DNA of 56,995 bases from Streptosporangiales bacterium (GTDB taxonomy: Bacteria; Actinomycetota; Actinomycetes; Streptosporangiales; WHST01), in contig WHST01000030.1 of the NCBI GenBank assembly GCA_009379955.1, positions 1-56,995 of the forward strand, in the 5' to 3' direction. The notes under the pieces are model-generated. The model saw only the letters and a program-made list of their open reading frames with translations. It searched no databases and was not told the origin of the DNA. Of this stretch, positions 20,019 to 27,867 are shown piece by piece. Position 1 is the stretch's first letter. Every line of letters starts with the position of its first letter. A program made the translations under genes and the position numbers.

Positions 20019-20942
20019 TCAGAACAACGCGTTGGCCAGGGCGCGCCTGGCGTTGGCCACCCGCGGGTCCTTCGGGCCGACCGCCGCGAAGAGGTCGAGC
20101 AGGTGCTGGCGCACGGTGTCGCGCTCGTCGCCGGAGACCTTCTTCACGGTCGCCACGAGCCGGTTGAACGCGTCGTCGACGTTGCCCGCGTACACGTCGA
20201 CGTCGGCGGCGCGGAGCTGGGCCGAGACGTCGGTCGGGTCGGCCGCCGCGGCGGCGCGCACCTGCGCGACGTCGAGGTCTTTGGTGCGGCCGAGCAGCTT
20301 CGCCCTGGCCAGGCCGATCGTGGCGGTCTCGTCGGCTGGCTCGGTGGCGAGCACCTTCTCGTACGCGGCCACCGCGGCGTCGACGTCGCCGCGCCCCAGC
20401 GCCTCGTCGGCCGCCGCGAAGCGCGGGTCGACGGCGGGCTCGGGGGCCACCTCCTCCTCGGCAGGCCCGTCGTCGGGCGTGACCGTGCCGGTCACGCCGT
20501 TGGCGGCGGCTACCTTGAGCAGCTCGTCGAGGTAACGCCGCACCTCGTCCTCGGGCAGCCCACCCATGAACAGCGGCACGACCTGGCCCTTCAGCACGCC
20601 CACGACCATCGGGATGCTCTGCACCTGGGCGGCCTGGGCGAGCTGCTGGTTGGCCTCGATGTCGACCTTGGCCAGCACGAAGCGTCCCGCGTACTCCGCG
20701 GTGAGCTGCTCCAGGATGGGGCTGAGTGACTTGCACGGCTGGCACCACTCGGCCCAGAAGTCGATGACGACCGGCACGGACATGGAGCGCTGCAGCACGT
20801 CGGTCTCGAACGCCTCCTCGGAGACGTCGATCACGAGCGCCGAGGTGGGCGCCCCGCCGGCCGGCGGGGCGGGCGCCTGGGAACGGTTGGCCAGCGCGGA
20901 CAGGTCGACGGCGCCGGCGGTCGAGAAGTTCTGCGAGCTCAT
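20019..20942 (-). CDS. ybbN: YbbN/CnoX-like thioredoxin with TPR tail
   Basis: 307 aa from ATG 20942 (MSSQNFSTAGAVDLSALA); an upstream in-frame ATG would add 42 unlikely residues. The thioredoxin domain (about 35-145) holds DFWAEWCQPCKSL with C67 and C70 and the cis-Pro motif SIPMVVG. The C-terminal half is alpha-helical with TPR-like repeats (ADEALGRGDVDAAVAAYEKV, ATIGLARAKLLG). In E. coli the homologue is a stress co-chaperone that hands clients to DnaK and GroEL. Unlike E. coli YbbN, the CxxC motif is intact, so redox activity is plausible. The neighbouring mutase gene starts on the same strand upstream, with a 64-nt gap. Confidence 0.88.
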   Translation of the reverse strand: MSSQNFSTAGAVDLSALANRSQAPAPPAGGAPTSALVIDVSEEAFETDVLQRSMSVPVVIDFWAEWCQPCKSLSPILEQLTAEYAGRFVLAKVDIEANQQLAQAAQVQSIPMVVGVLKGQVVPLFMGGLPEDEVRRYLDELLKVAAANGVTGTVTPDDGPAEEEVAPEPAVDPRFAAADEALGRGDVDAAVAAYEKVLATEPADETATIGLARAKLLGRTKDLDVAQVRAAAAADPTDVSAQLRAADVDVYAGNVDDAFNRLVATVKKVSGDERDTVRQHLLDLFAAVGPKDPRVANARRALANALF

Positions 20943-21006
20943 ACCCCTATCCTGCCGCGTGGACGTCCGAGCGGCCAACGGACCACCCGTCGGACGCCCA
21001 AGTGCC

Positions 21007-22704
21007 CTAGAACCTGGCCTGCTCACGGTACTCGCCCCACTCGATCTTGAGCGCGCCGCAGATCTCACCGAGGGTGGCCTCGGCGCGGGCGGCCTCGAGC
21101 ATCGCCGGGATCACGTTCCCGTCGCCGCGCGCGACCTCGACCATGCGTGCGACCGCCGCGCGGGCCGCGTCGTCGTCGCGCTCGGCGCGCCGCTTCGCCA
21201 GGGCGCGGTTCTGGTCGACCTCGACCTCGTGGCTGATCCTGAGGACCTCCAGCGGCGGCGTGATCGAGTCGGGGTGGCAGTTGACCCCGACGATCCGCTT
21301 GTCGCCCTTCTCGAGCTTCTGCTGGTACTCGAACGCCGAGTCGGCGATCTCGCTCATGAACCAGCCGTCCTCGATGCCGCGCAGGATGCCGGCCGTCATC
21401 TCCCCCACGTTCGCCGCGACCTCGCGGTTGGACGCGCCCATCTCCTTGATCCTGGTGAAGATCGCCTCGGCCTGCCGCTCCATCTCGTCGGTGAGCGCCT
21501 CGACGTACCAGGAGCCGCCGAGCGGGTCGACGACGTTGGTGACCTCGGTCTCCTCCTGGATGACCTGCTGGGTGCGCAGCGCGATCTCGGCGGCCTGTTC
21601 GGTGGGCAGCGCGAGTGTCTCGTCGAGGGCGTTGGTGTGCAGCGAGTTGGTGCCGCCGAGCACCGCGGCCAGCGCCTCGACGGCGGTCCTGACCACGTTG
21701 TTGTACGGCTGCTGCGCCGTGAGCGACACCCCCGCGGTCTGGGTGTGGAACCGCAGCCACTGCGCGCGCTCGGTGGTGGCGCCGTAGACGTCGCGCATCC
21801 AGCGCGCCCAGATCCTGCGGGCGGCGCGGAACTTCGCGATCTCCTCGAAGAAGTCGAGGTGGCTGTCGAAGAAGAACGACAGGCCGGGGGCGAACCGCTC
21901 GATGTCGAGCCCGCGCGACAGGCCGAGCTCGACGTAGCCGAAGCCGTCGGCCAGGGTGAACGCGAGCTCCTGCGCGGCGGTCGAGCCGGCCTCGCGGATG
22001 TGGTAGCCCGACACCGAGAGCGGCTTGTAGCGCGGGATCTCGGTGCCGCAGTACTCCATCAGGTCGCCGATGAGGCGCAGGTGCGGCTCGGGCGGGAAGA
22101 GCCACTCCTTCTGCGCGATGTACTCCTTGAAGATGTCGGTCTGCAGCGTGCCGTCGAGCGCGTGGACGTCGGCCCCCTGCCGCTCGGCCGCGACGACGTA
22201 CATGCAGAAGATCGGCACGGCAGGGCCACTGATGGTCATCGACGTCGTGACGTCGCCGAGCGGGATGCCGTCGAAAAGGATGTCCATGTCGGCCGCGGAG
22301 TCGATCGCCACACCGCAGTGGCCGACCTCGCCGAGCGAGCGCGGGTCGTCGGAGTCGCGGCCCATCAGGGTGGGCATGTCGAACGCGACGGACAGCCCGC
22401 CGCCGCCCGAGCGCAGGATCATCTTGTAGCGCTCGTTGGTCTGGTGCGCGTTGCCGAAGCCGGCGAACTGCCTGATCGTCCACGGCCTGCCCCGGTAGCC
22501 GGACGCGTAGAGGCCGCGGGTGAACGGGAACTCCCCCGGCCAGCCGACCCGCTCGAAGCCGGGGGCGTCGGCGCCCTCCGGCGGCCCGTAGACGGGGTCG
22601 ACCTCGACGCCGGACAGGGTGCCGAAGTCCTGGTCACGAGGGGGTCGAGCGGCATACCGCTTGCGCCAGCGCTCGCGCCCCGCCTCGATCTCGTGTGCGT
22701 CCAT
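21007..22704 (-). CDS. icmA: isobutyryl-CoA mutase large subunit
   Basis: 565 aa. A B12-dependent acyl-CoA mutase large subunit without a cobalamin-binding domain, which explains its length (methylmalonyl-CoA mutase subunits are over 700 aa). Two substrate-specificity positions identify it: F80 in TIRQFAGF and Q198 in YIAQKEW match isobutyryl-CoA mutase, where methylmalonyl-CoA mutase has Tyr and Arg. The reaction is reversible rearrangement of isobutyryl-CoA and n-butyryl-CoA, linking valine and butyrate metabolism. The partner small subunit IcmB (about 140 aa, B12-binding) is not in the window and must be encoded elsewhere. Confidence 0.9.
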   Translation of the reverse strand: MDAHEIEAGRERWRKRYAARPPRDQDFGTLSGVEVDPVYGPPEGADAPGFERVGWPGEFPFTRGLYASGYRGRPWTIRQFAGFGNAHQTNERYKMILRSGGGGLSVAFDMPTLMGRDSDDPRSLGEVGHCGVAIDSAADMDILFDGIPLGDVTTSMTISGPAVPIFCMYVVAAERQGADVHALDGTLQTDIFKEYIAQKEWLFPPEPHLRLIGDLMEYCGTEIPRYKPLSVSGYHIREAGSTAAQELAFTLADGFGYVELGLSRGLDIERFAPGLSFFFDSHLDFFEEIAKFRAARRIWARWMRDVYGATTERAQWLRFHTQTAGVSLTAQQPYNNVVRTAVEALAAVLGGTNSLHTNALDETLALPTEQAAEIALRTQQVIQEETEVTNVVDPLGGSWYVEALTDEMERQAEAIFTRIKEMGASNREVAANVGEMTAGILRGIEDGWFMSEIADSAFEYQQKLEKGDKRIVGVNCHPDSITPPLEVLRISHEVEVDQNRALAKRRAERDDDAARAAVARMVEVARGDGNVIPAMLEAARAEATLGEICGALKIEWGEYREQARF

Positions 22705-22749
22705 ACCCCGATTGTAGGACGTCCAACTAAATTCTGGCGACCCCTCCGC

Positions 22750-24168
22750 TCAGACGAAGTCGTCGTCGTTGTCGAGGTTCTCCGGGTTGAACCGCGCCTC
22801 GGTGTGGAAGACGAACTTGTTCAGCAGGAACGTGATCAGCCACAGGACCAGGCCCACGACCATGAGGATGCCCGCGATCGCGTAGTCGGCCGTGGCGCGG
22901 CCGGACAGCGGGCTCACCAGGTAGGCGCAGAGCACGGCACCGATGATCGGGATGGCGGTCGGCGCCTTGAAGTGCTTGTGCTCGACCGGGCTCCTGCGCA
23001 GCACGAGCACCGCGATGTTGACCACGGTGAAGACGCAGAGCAGCAGCAGCGACGTCGTGCCGCCCAGGGCGGTGAGGTCGGCGAAGCTGATCAGGATGAC
23101 GGCCAGCAGCGTCGTGAACACGATCGCGACCCACGGGGTGCGGCGAGACGGCAGCACCCGGCCGAGCGGCTGCGGCAGGACGCGTTCGCGCGACATGCCG
23201 TAGACGAGCCTGCTCGCCATCAGCATGTTGATCAACGCCGAGTTGGCGACGGCGAACATCGTCACCCACGCGAAGAGCCCCAGCGGGAAGCCGGGCGCGC
23301 CCGCCTCGACCACCTTCAGCAACGGGGTGTCGCCCTCGCTGAGGTCTGCCACGGACACCAGGGAGATCGCCGAGATCGACACCAGCACGTAGATCAGGCC
23401 GGTGACGCACAGTCCGATGAACATGATCTTCGGGAAGATCTTGACCGGGTCCTTCGTCTCCTCGGCCATGTTGACGGAGTCCTCGAACCCGACCATCGCG
23501 AAGAACGCGAGCGCGGTCGCCGATGTCACCGCGAAGAACGGCGACTCCCCCTCGGGGACGTTGAACTCGGTGAGCCGTGAGGTGTCGCCGTCGCCGTTGG
23601 TGATCGCCCACGCGCCGATGGCGATGATGATGAGCAGGCCGGACAGCTCGATGCAGGTCAGGACGACGTTGGCCCAGACGCTCTCGCCCACGCCACGCAG
23701 GTTGACGATCGCGATGATCGTGATGAACGCGAGCGACAGGAAGACCAGGCCCATGCCCTCCTCGACCGTCAGGCCGAGAGCGGCGGCGAAGTTGCCCGCG
23801 AACGCCTTCGACGCGCTCGACGCCGACGTCAGACCCGAGCACATGACGGCGAACGCGACCATGAACGTCACGATGTGGATACCGAACGCCTTGTGCGTGT
23901 AGAGCGCGGCGCCGGCGGCGCGTGGGTACTTCGTCACCAGCTCCAGGTAGCTGAACGCGGTGAGCAGGGCGACGACGAAGGCGAGCAGGAACGGCAGCCA
24001 CACGGCGCCGCCGACCTCGGCGGCGACCTTGCCGGTCAGGGCGTACACGCCGGTGCCCAGGATGTCGCCGACCACGAACAGCAGCAGCAGTCCCGGCCCC
24101 ATGACGCGCTTGAGCTCCGTACGCTCCGGAGGCGCCGTTGCCGCCGGTGGTGGTGTCGTCGTCGCCAT
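22750..24168 (-). CDS. APC-superfamily amino acid permease
   Basis: 472 aa from ATG 24168, with GGGGAGC about 8 nt upstream. About 12 hydrophobic segments. The start of TM1 reads LLLLFVVGDILGTGVYALTG, the APC substrate-binding GxG type of motif, and AFFAMVGFEDSVNMAEETKDP is the conserved TM6-loop signature of cationic and neutral amino acid permeases. The acidic cytosolic tail ends NPENLDNDDDFV. It stands alone between icmA and the ECF-linked catabolic operon. Substrate not determinable. Confidence 0.88.
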   Translation of the reverse strand: MATTTPPPAATAPPERTELKRVMGPGLLLLFVVGDILGTGVYALTGKVAAEVGGAVWLPFLLAFVVALLTAFSYLELVTKYPRAAGAALYTHKAFGIHIVTFMVAFAVMCSGLTSASSASKAFAGNFAAALGLTVEEGMGLVFLSLAFITIIAIVNLRGVGESVWANVVLTCIELSGLLIIIAIGAWAITNGDGDTSRLTEFNVPEGESPFFAVTSATALAFFAMVGFEDSVNMAEETKDPVKIFPKIMFIGLCVTGLIYVLVSISAISLVSVADLSEGDTPLLKVVEAGAPGFPLGLFAWVTMFAVANSALINMLMASRLVYGMSRERVLPQPLGRVLPSRRTPWVAIVFTTLLAVILISFADLTALGGTTSLLLLCVFTVVNIAVLVLRRSPVEHKHFKAPTAIPIIGAVLCAYLVSPLSGRATADYAIAGILMVVGLVLWLITFLLNKFVFHTEARFNPENLDNDDDFV

Positions 24169-24285
24169 CCCACGCTCCCCGAGATCGCAGTGATCGGTCG
24201 GGGAAACTGTGATGTACCCCGGGTGCCGAGTCAAGGACGTCGACCCCGACGCGCACGGAGTGACCGAGAAGCCTGCGCTGAAACC

Positions 24286-24324
24286 CGTGAACGGCACCCT
24301 CACCGTGCCCCCACACGGTGAGGG
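24286..24324 (-). terminator. hairpin terminator of the ECF catabolic operon, copy 2 of the dispersed repeat
   Basis: CCCTCACCGTG (24297-24307) pairs perfectly with CACGGTGAGGG (24314-24324) around a 6-nt loop, one base past the stop codon of the flavin hydroxylase. The 24 bases from 24286 are identical to those from 16952, but the partner arm here is shorter. A terminator family reused in this genome is the simplest reading. Confidence 0.6.
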
Positions 24325-24325
24325 G

Positions 24326-25504
24326 TCAGTCGCCGGGGCCGTGCAGGCCGAAGGCGAGTGACGGGTCGCCCGGATGCCAGGTGTGGAGGAACTGGCTGCG
24401 CTCCCCCATCTCCCGCGTGCGCTCGACGAGGCGGCGGCCGAGGTCGAGCTGCGCGGGCTCCCAGCCACGCAGCGCGGACGGCACGTCGCCGGCATGCTCG
24501 CGCAGCGCGTCCGCGAGGGCCCAGGCGTCCGCGGCGGCCTTCGCCGTGCCCGCGGCGGCGTGCGGCCGCGCGCAGAATGCCGCATCGCCCACCAGACAGA
24601 CCCGGCCGAACGCCATCCGCTCGACAGCCACGTCGAAGATGCCCTGGACGAACGGCTCGGCGGTCGTGCGCACCACGTCGGCGAACACGGGCGGCAGCTC
24701 GTCGGCCGCCTCGCGCAGCTCGCTCACGTACTCCTCGCGGAGCATGCCAGGCGGCACCGACAGCGGCCGGTAGGTGCCCTGCCGGTCCGTCATCAGCGCG
24801 TCGAAGTCGCCGCCCGCGGTCGCGTTGCGGTACCAGACGAAGTTCATCAGCCGCCGGCCCGGCTCGCGCTCCCCGTCGAGACCCGGGATCGGGTACGTGA
24901 GGAGGTGGCCGTCCTTCGTCACGTGGTACGTGATGGTGTCGGCGAGCTCGGCCAGCGTGTCGTCACGGAGCGCGGACTCCTCCGCCGTGCCACGCCAGCC
25001 GGTGTAGCCGGCGTACCGCGCCGCGACGGCCGGCTGCAGGTGCTCCCGTGACGCCGACGCGGCGCCGTCGGCGCACACCAGCAGGTCGACGGTGTCGGCA
25101 CCGCCGTCCTCGAATGCGACCTCGACGCGGTCGGCGCGTTGCTCGAAGCCGGCGACCCCGCGTCCCAGGTGGTACCGCGTGTCGTCGAGGTGGTCGAGCA
25201 TCGCCCGGTACAGCGTGTTCCACGACGTGAAGCGGTGCCGGCACGGCTCGCGGTGCACGACCTCGCCGCTCGCGTCGACGTAGCGCCACCACCGTGCGGG
25301 CACGCTGACGTCGTCGAGGTCGAGCAGGTCGTGCTCGACGAGGTACCTGACCGTCATCTCGTGCAGCACGATGCCGGCACCGCGGCTGCTCAGCTTGGCC
25401 CGCGACCGCTCGTACACGTGGACGTCGCAGCCGGCGTCGCGCAGCAGCAGCGCGACGCTCAGCCCGCCGAGCGAGCCCCCGACGACCCCTACCCGCGGGC
25501 TCAG
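24326..25504 (-). CDS. flavin-dependent aromatic hydroxylase, 2,6-dihydroxypyridine 3-monooxygenase-like
   Basis: About 392 aa. FAD-binding VGVVGGSLGGLSVALLLRD, the DG motif LLVCADGAASASRE and the second FAD motif CLVGDAAFCARPHAAAGTAK place it in the class A flavoprotein hydroxylases. PRPHAAAG, TYPIPG, LMTDRQGTYRPLSVP and the C-terminal PGDPSLAFGL recall 2,6-dihydroxypyridine 3-hydroxylase of nicotine degradation, which suggests a hydroxylated N-heteroaromatic substrate. No ATG or GTG fits the start. The reading frame opens at CTG 25504, which overlaps the upstream stop as CTGA, exactly where ATGA or GTGA couplings occur. Last gene of the ECF operon. Confidence 0.82.
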   Translation of the reverse strand: MSPRVGVVGGSLGGLSVALLLRDAGCDVHVYERSRAKLSSRGAGIVLHEMTVRYLVEHDLLDLDDVSVPARWWRYVDASGEVVHREPCRHRFTSWNTLYRAMLDHLDDTRYHLGRGVAGFEQRADRVEVAFEDGGADTVDLLVCADGAASASREHLQPAVAARYAGYTGWRGTAEESALRDDTLAELADTITYHVTKDGHLLTYPIPGLDGEREPGRRLMNFVWYRNATAGGDFDALMTDRQGTYRPLSVPPGMLREEYVSELREAADELPPVFADVVRTTAEPFVQGIFDVAVERMAFGRVCLVGDAAFCARPHAAAGTAKAAADAWALADALREHAGDVPSALRGWEPAQLDLGRRLVERTREMGERSQFLHTWHPGDPSLAFGLHGPGD

Positions 25505-26505
25505 CTCCCCTCGCCGCCGATCCCGAACAGCCGGGCCGCGTTGCCGCCGGCGACCGCCGCGTGCTCGGCCGTGGGCAGGTCGATGCCGCCGAGCTGGCTG
25601 GGCAGCGAGCCGCCCGCCATGTCGAACGGGTAGTCCGTGCCGTACGCGACGTGCCGCGCGCCGACGAGACCGACGAGGAAGTCGAGCGCGCGCGGGTCGT
25701 GCGTGACGGTGTCGAACGTGAACCTGGTGAGGTAGCTGGACGGCTCCTTCGCGCAGCCCTTCGACTCCGGCCGCACCCGGTAGCCGTGGTCGAGCCGGCC
25801 GATCTGGTACGGCAGGAACCCGCCGCCGTGCATGAGCACGAGGTCGAGCCCGTCCAGCCGGTCGAGCACGCCGCTGAAGATCAGCCTGGCCGCGGACACG
25901 CACGTGTCGAGCGGGTTGCCGATGAGGTTCGTCAGGTAGAAGTCCTCGAGGCCGGGCTTCGCCCCGACGTACGTCGGATGCAGGATGAGCGGCACGCCGA
26001 GCCGCTGCGCCGTCTCGAGCACCGGCACGACCGCGGCGTCGTCGAGAGGCGTGCGCTCGATGACCGGGGCGATCTGGGCTCCGCGCATGCCGAGCGTCTC
26101 GACCGCCCTGACCAGCTCGGTCACCGCCGCGTCCGGGTCCTGCATCGGCAGCGTCGCGACCGGCACGATGCGCCCGTCCGACTCGCGGGCGAGCCGTGCC
26201 AGGGAGTCGTTCGCCATCCGCGCGAAGTCGACCGCGATCGACGCGTCGGCCCAGTAGACGAACATCGGCGGCGCGATGGAGACCACCTGGATGTCGGTGC
26301 CGAGCGCGTCCATCTCGTCCAGCCGCGACTCGAGGTCGTAGAAGCCGGGCGTCAGCGGGTAGCGGAAGCCCTGCGGGTGGACCACCCACTCCATGCCGTC
26401 CGCGAGGTCGACCGTGATGCCGTCGAGCACGGGACCCTTGCGTGCGTCGGCGACGAGCTCCGGCGGGATGAAGTGGTTGTGGACGTCGACGACCTGCGCG
26501 TTCAT
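25501..26505 (-). CDS. ACMSD-like amidohydrolase (metal-dependent decarboxylase/hydrolase)
   Basis: 334 aa from ATG 26505, preceded by GGAGGG. Amidohydrolase_2 family: N-terminal metal motif DVHNHFIPPE, a strand with PLILHPTYVG, MHGGGFLPYQIGRLDH, and the C-terminal metal Asp in YGTDYPFDM. Relatives include 2-amino-3-carboxymuconate-6-semialdehyde decarboxylase and resorcylate decarboxylases, which remove CO2 from ring or ring-cleavage intermediates. In this operon it could act on a product of the flavin hydroxylase or on a ring-opened acid. Its stop overlaps the start of the hydroxylase by 4 nt. Confidence 0.85.
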   Translation of the reverse strand: MNAQVVDVHNHFIPPELVADARKGPVLDGITVDLADGMEWVVHPQGFRYPLTPGFYDLESRLDEMDALGTDIQVVSIAPPMFVYWADASIAVDFARMANDSLARLARESDGRIVPVATLPMQDPDAAVTELVRAVETLGMRGAQIAPVIERTPLDDAAVVPVLETAQRLGVPLILHPTYVGAKPGLEDFYLTNLIGNPLDTCVSAARLIFSGVLDRLDGLDLVLMHGGGFLPYQIGRLDHGYRVRPESKGCAKEPSSYLTRFTFDTVTHDPRALDFLVGLVGARHVAYGTDYPFDMAGGSLPSQLGGIDLPTAEHAAVAGGNAARLFGIGGEGS

Positions 26506-26566
26506 GAAACCCTCCGGAGTCCTGTGGCGGTGTTCTCGTCCCTCGCCGTCATGCGGCTCCCCGCCG

Positions 26567-27004
26567 TCACTCGGCGGGCGCCGCGCCGGTGACCGGCTGC
26601 TCGGCGAGGTGGTCGAGCTCGGGCAGGTTGACGACGATCGGGTTCGGGTCGGACCTGACGACGACCCAGACCGTCGCCTCCTCGGTCGACGCGTTGATCT
26701 CCTGGTGGACGATCTCCGCGGGGATGAGGACGAAGTCCCCCGGTCCGGCCTCGACGACGTGCTCGAGCCGGGGACCCCAGCGGTACCGTGCGGTGCCGGA
26801 GAGCACGTACAGGATCGTCTCCTGGTCGCCGTGGTGGTGCGCGCCCGTCGCGGCACCGGGGTCGACCGTGCTGAGGAAGCCGCTCAGTTTGCGCGCGTCG
26901 GGGTTGCGTCCGTCGAACGCGACCTCGCGCAGCAGCCCTGGGGTCTGCGGGGTGTCCGTCGAACGCTCCCCCGCGGACACGATCCTGACCCGGGGTTCCG
27001 CCAT
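26567..27004 (-). CDS. cupin-domain protein
   Basis: 145 aa from ATG 27004, with GAAGGGAA about 8 nt upstream. A single cupin barrel: motif 1 GAHHHGDQETILYVLSG supplies His ligands and a Glu, and motif 2 is represented by PGDFVLIPAEIVHQEIN with the last His. Single-domain cupins of this kind include small dioxygenases, isomerases and ligand sensors. Its place between an ECF transporter and two ring-metabolising enzymes fits a catabolic step, but sequence alone does not fix the reaction. Confidence 0.8.
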   Translation of the reverse strand: MAEPRVRIVSAGERSTDTPQTPGLLREVAFDGRNPDARKLSGFLSTVDPGAATGAHHHGDQETILYVLSGTARYRWGPRLEHVVEAGPGDFVLIPAEIVHQEINASTEEATVWVVVRSDPNPIVVNLPELDHLAEQPVTGAAPAE

Positions 27005-27042
27005 GGTTCGGTTTCCCTTCCTTCGAGTGCGGGTGACATCCG

Positions 27043-27867
27043 TCAGCCCAGGTCCCACGGCATGGCGCCGGAGAGGCTGGTGAGCTGCAGTGCGAGGTAC
27101 GCGAGCGAGATCGCGAAGAACGTCCAGGCGAAGATCCTGCCGCCGGTGCTCGACGGCATGGGCCGCATGTACGTGCGCGTCTTGTGGGCGCCGTAGCCGC
27201 GGATGTCGAGCGCCATCGCCTGGGTCTGGCCGTTGCGCAGGCCGAGCACGATCATGGCGAACGCCAGGTGCTTCATCCGTCGATAACGGCGCACCACGAA
27301 GTTGACGTCGTGCCCGAGGTCGCGAATGCGTTGGGTCGTGGAGATGTCCTTGCCCAGCTGGAGGAACGCGGGGAAGAGCACGAGCCCGAGCACCGGTGCG
27401 TGCACGAACCGGTAGTTGAGCCCGCGCCTGGAGAAGCTCTGCACGAGGTCGGTGGGGTGCGTGGTGAACGCGAAGATCAGCCCGGACAGCCCGATGGCGA
27501 CGAACCGCAGCGCGAGCAGCGCCCCGAACCCGAGCGCTCCCCACGTCAGGTCCTTGATCGGCGTGTGGATCGCGATCTCGGCCGATCCGGCGCTCACCTG
27601 ACCCGCATGGAAGAACGGGAAGACGAGCGTCAGGATCAGGATGAACGGCAGCAGTACACGGCCGAAGATCCAGTACGTGCGCAGCGAGACTCCGGTGAGG
27701 AACGCCGCGCAGAACAGGCTGAACAGTGCCAGCGTGAGGCCGACGTAGAGGCTCGAGTTGAAGATGGCCACGAACGACACCCCGAGGACGAACAGGGTCT
27801 TCGACACCGGGTCCATCCGGTGGAACACCGAGTCGGCGTGCCTATAGGACAGTTCGAGATCGGTCAC
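27043..27867 (-). CDS. ECF transporter T component
   Basis: 274 aa, GTG start at 27867, overlapping the ATPase gene by 26 nt. Five to six membrane segments with a long cytosolic coupling region containing FVVRRYRRMKHLAFAMIVLGL and the Ala-Arg-Gly-type motif as ALDIRGYGA, which docks on the ATPases. CbiQ/EcfT family (YkoC-like). Together with the double ATPase and the S component just upstream it forms a dedicated group I-type ECF importer. Confidence 0.88.
   Translation of the reverse strand: MTDLELSYRHADSVFHRMDPVSKTLFVLGVSFVAIFNSSLYVGLTLALFSLFCAAFLTGVSLRTYWIFGRVLLPFILILTLVFPFFHAGQVSAGSAEIAIHTPIKDLTWGALGFGALLALRFVAIGLSGLIFAFTTHPTDLVQSFSRRGLNYRFVHAPVLGLVLFPAFLQLGKDISTTQRIRDLGHDVNFVVRRYRRMKHLAFAMIVLGLRNGQTQAMALDIRGYGAHKTRTYMRPMPSSTGGRIFAWTFFAISLAYLALQLTSLSGAMPWDLG

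Noticed and set aside
20566-23580. A 1004-codon open frame on the plus strand across ybbN, icmA and the permease
   Set aside because: It covers three well-recognised genes on the other strand, has no motif, and is a low-complexity Arg/Val/Glu/His translation.
24169-24585. N-terminal extension of the amino acid permease by 139 residues
   Set aside because: The extension is Arg/Ser/Pro-rich, overlaps the terminator repeat and the flavin hydroxylase, and ATG 24168 has a ribosome binding site and a normal N terminus.
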